Assembly: GCA_936920195.1 (NCBI GenBank)
Contig: CAKZHE010000098.1
Coordinates: 1-64,000 of the forward strand
Direction: 5' to 3'
DNA from: an uncultured cyanobacterium
GTDB taxonomy: Bacteria; Cyanobacteriota; Cyanobacteriia; Cyanobacteriales; FACHB-T130
DNA length: 64,000 nucleotides
Each line of letters starts with the position of its first letter. Position 1 is the first letter of the stretch. The notes under the pieces are model-generated. The model did no database searches. It was not told the origin of the DNA and was given only the letters and a program-made list of their open reading frames with translations. The translations under genes and the position numbers were made by a program. Below are positions 59,183 to 64,000 of this stretch, piece after piece.

Positions 59183-60466
59183 ATGACTCCTGCCCTAACT
59201 CAATTTGGCGATCGCATGTCTCACCTGACTGGGGTGCGAGCGATTATGAAAGATATTATTGAAACTTTGCGGAGCAGCAGTCAAGAATTTATTAACTTAA
59301 GCGCGGGCAATCCGGTGATTTTGCCGGAAGTGGAACAGTTATGGCGAGATTGTACTGCCGAACTGCTAGCTAGTAGCGAATACGGTAAGGTGGTTTGCCG
59401 CTATGGTTCTAGTCAAGGCTATGAACCTTTGGTTGAGGCCATAGTAACAGATTTTAATCGGCGCTATGGCTTGAATTTGAGCGATCGCCATGTTTTAATT
59501 TCCCCTGGCAGTCAATCGCTCTATTTTTATGCTGCCAATGCCTTTGGCGGTTATACGGCGGAAGGCACGCTCAAACAAATCCTCCTGCCCCTCAGTCCCG
59601 ATTACACTGGTTATGGCGGTATTGCCCTCTTTCCAGAGTCTGTTGTTGCCTGCAAGCCGATTTTAGAGATTGATGAAACCGCCCATCGGTTTAAGTACCG
59701 TCCCGATTTTAGCCAATTACAAGTCACCGCGCAGACGGGTTGCATCATGTTTTCCCGTCCTTCTAATCCTGCTGGCAACGTTTTAACCGATGATGAAGTG
59801 CGGAAGATTGCGGCTTTGGCGGCTCCCTTTAATGTGCCAGTAATTGTCGATAGTGCCTATGGCACTCCGTTTCCGGCGCTGAACTTTACGGAAATGACTC
59901 CCATCTTCGGAGAAAATATTCTCCATTGCACCAGTTTATCCAAAGCAGGTTTGCCAGGGGAACGGGTGGGGATTGCCATTGGCGAGCCAGAATTAATTGA
60001 AGTTTTGGAAGCTTTTCAAACCAACTTGTGCATCCATGCCCCCCGTTATGGACAAGCGATCGCGGCTCGTGCTATCTCTTCGGGAAGATTAGCCGAAATT
60101 TCTAGCACGGTGATTCGCCCCTACTATCAACAGAAATTTAGCATCTTAGAAAGTACCCTAGATCGGACAATGCCGGAAGATGTGGCTTGGTTTCTCCATC
60201 GCGGTGAAGGAGCAATTTTTGCTTGGTTGTGGTTTCAAGATATGGCAATTGACGATTGGGAATTATACCAGCACTTAAAACAGGTGGGGGTAATTGTAGT
60301 TCCTGGCAGTTCCTTTTTCCCCGGTTTGCGGGAAAATTGGCGACACAAGAACCAGTGTATTCGGATTAGTTTAACAGCTACCGATCGAGAACTGGTGATG
60401 GCAATGGAGCGGTTAGCCAAAGTTGTCGATCAAGTTTATCAACTACAAACAATTTCTACGTTCTAA
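59183..60466 (+). CDS. avtA: Valine--pyruvate aminotransferase
   Basis: 427 residues from ATG 59183 (MTPALTQFGDRMSHLTGVRA). PLP-dependent class I aminotransferase: INLSAGNPVILPEVE, VLISPGSQSLYFYAANAFGG, FSRPSNPAGNVLTDDEV, VIVDSAYGTPFP, and PLP-lysine in HCTSLSKAGLPGERVGIAIG. It transfers the amino group between valine and pyruvate/alanine. Its stop codon overlaps the ATG of rimM by one base (taATG), so translation is coupled. Confidence 0.9.
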   Translation: MTPALTQFGDRMSHLTGVRAIMKDIIETLRSSSQEFINLSAGNPVILPEVEQLWRDCTAELLASSEYGKVVCRYGSSQGYEPLVEAIVTDFNRRYGLNLSDRHVLISPGSQSLYFYAANAFGGYTAEGTLKQILLPLSPDYTGYGGIALFPESVVACKPILEIDETAHRFKYRPDFSQLQVTAQTGCIMFSRPSNPAGNVLTDDEVRKIAALAAPFNVPVIVDSAYGTPFPALNFTEMTPIFGENILHCTSLSKAGLPGERVGIAIGEPELIEVLEAFQTNLCIHAPRYGQAIAARAISSGRLAEISSTVIRPYYQQKFSILESTLDRTMPEDVAWFLHRGEGAIFAWLWFQDMAIDDWELYQHLKQVGVIVVPGSSFFPGLRENWRHKNQCIRISLTATDRELVMAMERLAKVVDQVYQLQTISTF

Positions 60467-61032
60467 TGGTTATGCAAGAGTCGGAATTATTACTGATTGG
60501 CAAAATTGTTGCTGCTCAAGGATTAAAAGGGGAAGTGAAGGTTTATCCTGATTCCGACTTTCCCGAAAGGTTTGAAAAGCCGGGAAAACGCTGGTTGTTA
60601 CGCCCTGGACAAACCACCGCCGAATCGGTAGAGTTATTACAAGGGCGGTTTGTTCCTAATCAAGGGGTATATATCGTCAAATTAGCTGGTTCGGAAAGTC
60701 GCGAACAAGCGGAAGAATTGCGCGGCTGTCGCTTAATGGTACATCAAAGCGATCGCCCTCAGTTAGCTGAGGGCGAATTTCACGTGGCTGATTTAGTGGG
60801 GTTGGAAGTGTTCAATCAGCAAACTAGGGCAAATATTGGCAAGGTAACTGATATTTTAACGGCTGGTCACGATTTACTGGAAGTGGAACTTTATGCTTCC
60901 GCTGGCGAAGGAAATAATCCCAAGGTGAAAAAAGTGTTAATTCCGTTTGTGATGGCGATCGCGCCCATAGTAGACTTAGAGAATCGGCGCATTGAAATTG
61001 ATCCCCCGGCTGGCTTACTAGAATTAAATTAA
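60466..61032 (+). CDS. rimM: 16S rRNA processing protein RimM
   Basis: 188 residues. RimM_N domain: IGKIVAAQGLKGEVKVYPDS, with ERFEKPGKRWLL. PRC-barrel C-terminal domain: FHVADLVGLEVFNQQTRANI, ILTAGHDLLEVEL, VLIPFVMAIAPIVDLENRRI. It acts in 30S subunit maturation. Unusually it is linked to avtA rather than to the rpsP-trmD-rplS genes. The 3' end overlaps a truncated Uma2 gene on the other strand by 9 bp. Confidence 0.95.
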   Translation: MVMQESELLLIGKIVAAQGLKGEVKVYPDSDFPERFEKPGKRWLLRPGQTTAESVELLQGRFVPNQGVYIVKLAGSESREQAEELRGCRLMVHQSDRPQLAEGEFHVADLVGLEVFNQQTRANIGKVTDILTAGHDLLEVELYASAGEGNNPKVKKVLIPFVMAIAPIVDLENRRIEIDPPAGLLELN

Positions 61033-61428
61033 GCCAGGGATTGAAACTGAGTTAGTAACCAAATTTGGGGCAGGATAACGATCTAAATTAACAATTCCCG
61101 TACCTGATGGGATAGATTGAGCGCGTTCTCCTAGATAATATGAGACATCGGGTTGACATTCCCGCACGCCGGGTTTCCGCAGCGTTGTGGTATCTAAACC
61201 TGTGGCTGGAATTCCCTTAATGACGGTAAATAAATTCACCGCAAAAATAATTATTACATGGTCTTGACCATGGTCAAAACTGACTGGTAACATTTCAATC
61301 CTAATATGACCCTTGTAGTAGTAAATCTTGGCTTGCTCATAAATGGGATTTTCAACTACCTGCATATATTCATCCCAAGACATTGCTATCCAGGTATCGG
61401 TTTGAAGTTTGGTGTTTAAATTGCCCAT
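61024..61428 (-). pseudogene. Uma2-family gene, 3' truncated
   Basis: 134 residues from ATG 61428 (MGNLNTKLQTDTWIAMSWDE). It follows Uma2 up to RECQPDVSYYLGERAQSIP and DRYPAPNLV, then reads TNSVSIPGLI and stops, where normal members continue with the EIAKTSLxxD catalytic strand and about 60 more residues. The break lies beside the rimM stop codon. Nuclease activity should be lost. Confidence 0.75.
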
Positions 61429-61463
61429 ATTAACTCCTCTGGCAAAGCCGTATTGAATATTAC

Positions 61464-61580
61464 CAGGACTTACGCAGTTGCTCCGCATATAGCGTTGATG
61501 GTGCGTTACGCTGCGCTAACACACCCTACGTCTATTGCCCGTGCTGCAATTAGTCATTTTATTTATTTTTCAGTCCTAAG
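61464..61580. repeat. MITE-B left end fused to repeat C right end
   Basis: CAGGACTTACGCAGTTGCTC with ggtgcgttacgctgcgctaa (as inside 57303-57392), then gcccgtgctgcaattag..tttttcagtcctaa (as in family C). The TGCGTAAGTCCTG right end is missing, so this is a recombined chimera. Confidence 0.65.
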
Positions 61581-61687
61581 TGGAATTTTCATCAAGATAA
61601 AATTAAATATTACCAATTTCAGGGAAGAAAAATCTGGCACTAATAATTCATAATTGACGTTTTAATTCAATACAGTTCAGTTAACTA

Positions 61688-61745
61688 AGTTCGTAGTTGG
61701 GCTTAAGCCCTAATCCGGATTAGGGCTGAAGCCCAACTACGAACT
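61688..61745. repeat. 58-bp near-perfect palindrome
   Basis: Arms of 29 bp (AGTTCGTAGTTGGGCTT..) with a single mismatch and no loop. REP-like; it lies 105 bp upstream of the glycosyltransferase gene and could form a cruciform or terminator. Confidence 0.8.
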
Positions 61746-61850
61746 TTTGCGTTCTTTTATTTGTGACTACCTACTAACTGAAGCGTATTGCGCTATGTAG
61801 GGCTTCTCTTCTAGTACAATCAAAGATGATTATACTTCATCGTTCCCCAA

Positions 61851-62936
61851 ATGTCCCGACCTGTTTTATATATTGCCATCACTAATCACGGATTTGGTCA
61901 TGCAGTTCGCGCTGCCTCCGTTGCTGCCGAAATTCAGCGCCGGAATCCCGAAATCCTATTAGTATTGGTGACAACTGCCCCGCGCTGGTTGCTAGAATCC
62001 TATATCCCCGGAGATTTTATTCATCGTCCCCGCGCCTTAGATGTAGGTGTAATTCAGGCAGATAGTTTGAATATGGATTTAACGGCAACTCTGGAAAAAT
62101 TGCGTTATATTCAATCTCAGCAACGGGCAATTATCGCCGGGGAAGTTAATTTTATCCGCCAAAATCGCGTGGAGCTAATTTTGGCAGATATTCCTCCCCT
62201 CGCCGCATTGATTGGGAAAGCTGCTAATATTCCCTGTTGGATGATGAGTAACTTTGGTTGGGATTTTATCTATCGAGATTGGGGAGGTGAATTTATCGAA
62301 ATTGCTGATTGGATTAGTCAATGCTTTGGAGAGTGCGATCGCCTATTTCGTCTCCCCTTCTATGAACCTATGAGCGCCTTTACTGATATCATCGATGTGG
62401 GGTTGACTGGCGGGACTCCTCGATATAGTTCCGAAGAAATGCGATCGCACTTCCATCTCACTGCTTCCCCAGAAAAGACCATTTTATTAACTTTTGGCGG
62501 CTTAGGATTGCAAGCCATTCCCTACCACAACTTGCCGCAATTTCCTGATTGGCAGTTTATCACCTTTGACCGCCAAGCTCCCAATTTACCTAACCTAATT
62601 GCTATTACCGATTTGCAATATCGCCCCGTCGATTTCATGCCCCTTGCGGGGAGAATAGTTTCTAAACCTGGTTACAGCACCTTTGCCGAAGCACTGCGCT
62701 TAAATATTCCGATTGTTTCCCTGACTCGCCAAGGGTTTGCCGAATCACCTTTATTAATCTCAGGCATTCAAGATTATGCCCAACACCATATTATTAGCCC
62801 AGAAGAGTTTTTTGGCAATAGCTGGGATTTTCTCCACCAGCCAGTGCAGCCACCCCGCCAATCTTGTCCAATAGCTAAAGATGGAAATGAAGCGATCGCC
62901 GAAGCGGTAATTAACTACTTTCATTCTACCATTTAA
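61851..62936 (+). CDS. MurG-like (GT-B) glycosyltransferase
   Basis: 361 residues. N-terminal lobe starts YIAITNHGFGHAVRAASVAA (GxGH motif of GT28/GT1 enzymes), with ILADIPPLAALIGKAANIPC. C-terminal lobe: TILLTFGGLGLQAIPYH, VDFMPLAGRIVSKPGYSTFA and EALRLNIPIVSLTRQG, the nucleotide-sugar site. Similar to the GT part of proteins fused to L-arabinokinase. Donor and acceptor unknown. It stands alone. Confidence 0.82.
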   Translation: MSRPVLYIAITNHGFGHAVRAASVAAEIQRRNPEILLVLVTTAPRWLLESYIPGDFIHRPRALDVGVIQADSLNMDLTATLEKLRYIQSQQRAIIAGEVNFIRQNRVELILADIPPLAALIGKAANIPCWMMSNFGWDFIYRDWGGEFIEIADWISQCFGECDRLFRLPFYEPMSAFTDIIDVGLTGGTPRYSSEEMRSHFHLTASPEKTILLTFGGLGLQAIPYHNLPQFPDWQFITFDRQAPNLPNLIAITDLQYRPVDFMPLAGRIVSKPGYSTFAEALRLNIPIVSLTRQGFAESPLLISGIQDYAQHHIISPEEFFGNSWDFLHQPVQPPRQSCPIAKDGNEAIAEAVINYFHSTI

Positions 62937-62993
62937 CCAGTAGAATTCCAACTCTGAATGAAGATACACCGATTAAAGTTGAAAAGCAAACAA

Positions 62994-63236
62994 TTATTGC
63001 CAGCGCGTACCGCCACCTCTAGTAGTCGTAGGCGGTTTTGGTCGCGGTTCTGGGTCTTGAGCTTGATAGACTGGAACTAGATGCTGCCCTAATGCCACCG
63101 CTGCCGCAATTGCAAAGTCTTTGGAAGAATTAGCCGATTGACTGGGTTGAGCAGCGACACAAACCTTTCCAATGCTAAACAGTTGCAACCCGATTAGCAA
63201 AGTGGCTGTAGCTGTAAGTCGGATGTAAGTGTCCAT
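62994..63236 (-). CDS. Small exported hypothetical protein
   Basis: 80 residues from ATG 63236 (MDTYIRLTATATLLIGLQLF); a longer frame from 63296 adds 20 residues before the signal peptide and is less likely. Hydrophobic signal about 8-26, cleavage plausible after CVA/A. The mature part contains KDFAIAAAVALGQHL and a Pro/Arg/Thr/Gly-rich tail ending TTTRGGGTRWQ. No family recognised. Confidence 0.55.
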   Translation of the reverse strand: MDTYIRLTATATLLIGLQLFSIGKVCVAAQPSQSANSSKDFAIAAAVALGQHLVPVYQAQDPEPRPKPPTTTRGGGTRWQ

Positions 63237-63690
63237 AACACTGATGAAGATTTTTTCTAAAAGTGGTGTTATTTTCAGTATATCCACTGTAGACAAGAAT
63301 ATTGACTATATTCAATAAACTTTAGCTTTATCTTTCTTTAACATTTCGGCGGTTTTTCCTAAGTTTTGGTGAATTGTGGTCTTAATGATAAGTTTAACTA
63401 TTTGAAGTTTTGGCGATCGCTCCATCAACTTATTAGCCCCACTTTACATAATATCGTCCTCAACCCCGCCCCCAGTCCTGAACCAAACCCGTAAATTAGA
63501 CATTTTCTGGTGGTTAAAACCTCTAACCATCTTCTTGACAGCCAATATTAAATATTTTAATCATTGGCAGAAAATGATTTTGAGTATTTATAACCACCAA
63601 TTAATCGCATTTAGGGCAAAGATTCCCCAAGGCTAATGCGTCCGAAAAACGACATTAGCATCCTCAGTTTTGCCAAAATACGATCTGAGA
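63237..63690. other. Intergenic region with an inverted repeat
   Basis: AT-rich. TTTCTGGTGGTTA (about 63501-63516) recurs inverted as TAACCACCA (about 63590-63600), and ccaatattaaatattttaatcattgg makes an inner hairpin (63542-63567). No ORF supported. Confidence 0.4.
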
Positions 63691-64000
63691 TTATTCGTGC
63701 TTGGTTGCCCCTAGATAGAGTTCGGCAACTTTGGGATTATTCAGTAAATCTACCCCAGTACCTTCAAAGCGATCGCGTCCTGCTTCCAATACATAACCCC
63801 TATCTGCCATTTCCAGGGCTTTTCGGGCATTTTGTTCCACTAGCACAATGGCAGTGCCAGATTGATTAATCTCTTTAATTTGGTCAAAGACGTTATGCAC
63901 CATAATTGGTGATAGGGCTGCCGAAGGTTCATCTAGTAGTAACAAACTGGGTGACAGCATCAAAGCTTTACCCATTGCCAGCAATTGCCGCTCCCCTCCA
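63691..64000 (-). CDS. livF: ABC transporter ATP-binding protein LivF (partial)
   Basis: C-terminal about 100 residues; the 5' part is beyond the window. The signature GGERQLLAMGKALM, Walker B LLLLDEPSAAL, H-loop region VLVEQNARKALEMADRGYVL and end VAELYLGATKHE are those of LivF, the ATPase of high-affinity branched-chain (or neutral) amino acid uptake. The partner livG/H/M genes should lie beyond position 64000. Confidence 0.88.
   Translation of the reverse strand, partial: GGERQLLAMGKALMLSPSLLLLDEPSAALSPIMVHNVFDQIKEINQSGTAIVLVEQNARKALEMADRGYVLEAGRDRFEGTGVDLLNNPKVAELYLGATKHE

Overview
The window is chromosomal DNA from a filamentous, photosynthetic cyanobacterium, probably an Oscillatoria/Microcoleus/Kamptonema-type organism. 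Evidence: the GCGATCGC (HIP1) palindrome recurs throughout; cyanobacterial marker genes are present (ycf34, cruP, a Zam-type RNB protein, 401-residue IspH); hormogonium-polysaccharide-type glycosyltransferases and geosmin synthase are present; and families of small palindromic elements fill many gaps. Only one RNA gene of standard type is seen, tRNA-Val(UAC) at 35231-35302.

Layout. 0.4-8.6 kb: a minus-strand locus with a second two-domain terpene cyclase, two family-2B-type encapsulin shell proteins carrying cyclic-nucleotide-binding-like domains, and geosmin synthase. It is bracketed and interrupted by nested MITE-like elements. 9-12.6 kb: catalytically degenerate RNase II/R protein (Zam type) and a conserved hypothetical gene. 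12.9-16.5 kb: exported TPR-CHAT protease and a membrane TPR partner. 16.9-18.3 kb: Uma2 endonuclease and three small genes. 18.3-24.3 kb: class III adenylate cyclase, CruP, cNMP-binding histidine kinase, Hpt protein. 24.5-27.7 kb: GDP-fucose synthesis (gmd, fcl), with gmd interrupted by a 351-residue LAGLIDADG intein. 27.8-35.3 kb: DUF4214 protein, an ORF-less IS200/IS605-type remnant resembling omega-RNA, SGNH-like lipoprotein, DUF1232 protein, TatC, DedA, Ycf34, ankyrin protein, Uma2, DUF2227, tRNA. 35.3-40.3 kb: three tandem DUF2330 genes behind an NqrB/RnfD-like membrane protein. 40.6-46.5 kb: IspH, SGNH hydrolase, a shrunken Uma2 gene, glycogen debranching-type enzyme, Rpn nuclease. 46.5-50.5 kb: three GT2 glycosyltransferases and a pyruvyl transferase. 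50.8-54.4 kb: ergothioneine synthesis (egtD, egtB) with an MscS channel between them. 54.9-57.1 kb: glycogen phosphorylase. 57.1-58.2 kb: no long ORF, but a GTCACAA repeat cluster and a candidate 24-codon membrane peptide gene. 58.2-64 kb: second Rpn-type gene, avtA, rimM, a truncated Uma2 gene, a glycosyltransferase, a small exported protein, and the end of livF.

The best candidate for an under-described system is the first locus. Both terpene cyclases carry the same short GLGTSxxRL-like motif twice, once in the interdomain linker and once at the extreme C-terminus. The N-terminal arms of both shell proteins carry a very similar [10 protein letters not shown] motif. This suggests two different volatile-terpenoid enzymes packaged in one two-component protein shell, with cargo tags that resemble the shell's own arm. 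IspH lies about 32 kb away and supplies the isoprenoid precursors, but nothing in the sequence links it to the locus. Other notable items are the gmd intein, the orphan omega-RNA-like element, the 24-codon gene with a 12-nt match to the 16S rRNA 3' end, and a MITE whose 5-bp target duplication can be read against an empty site in the same window.
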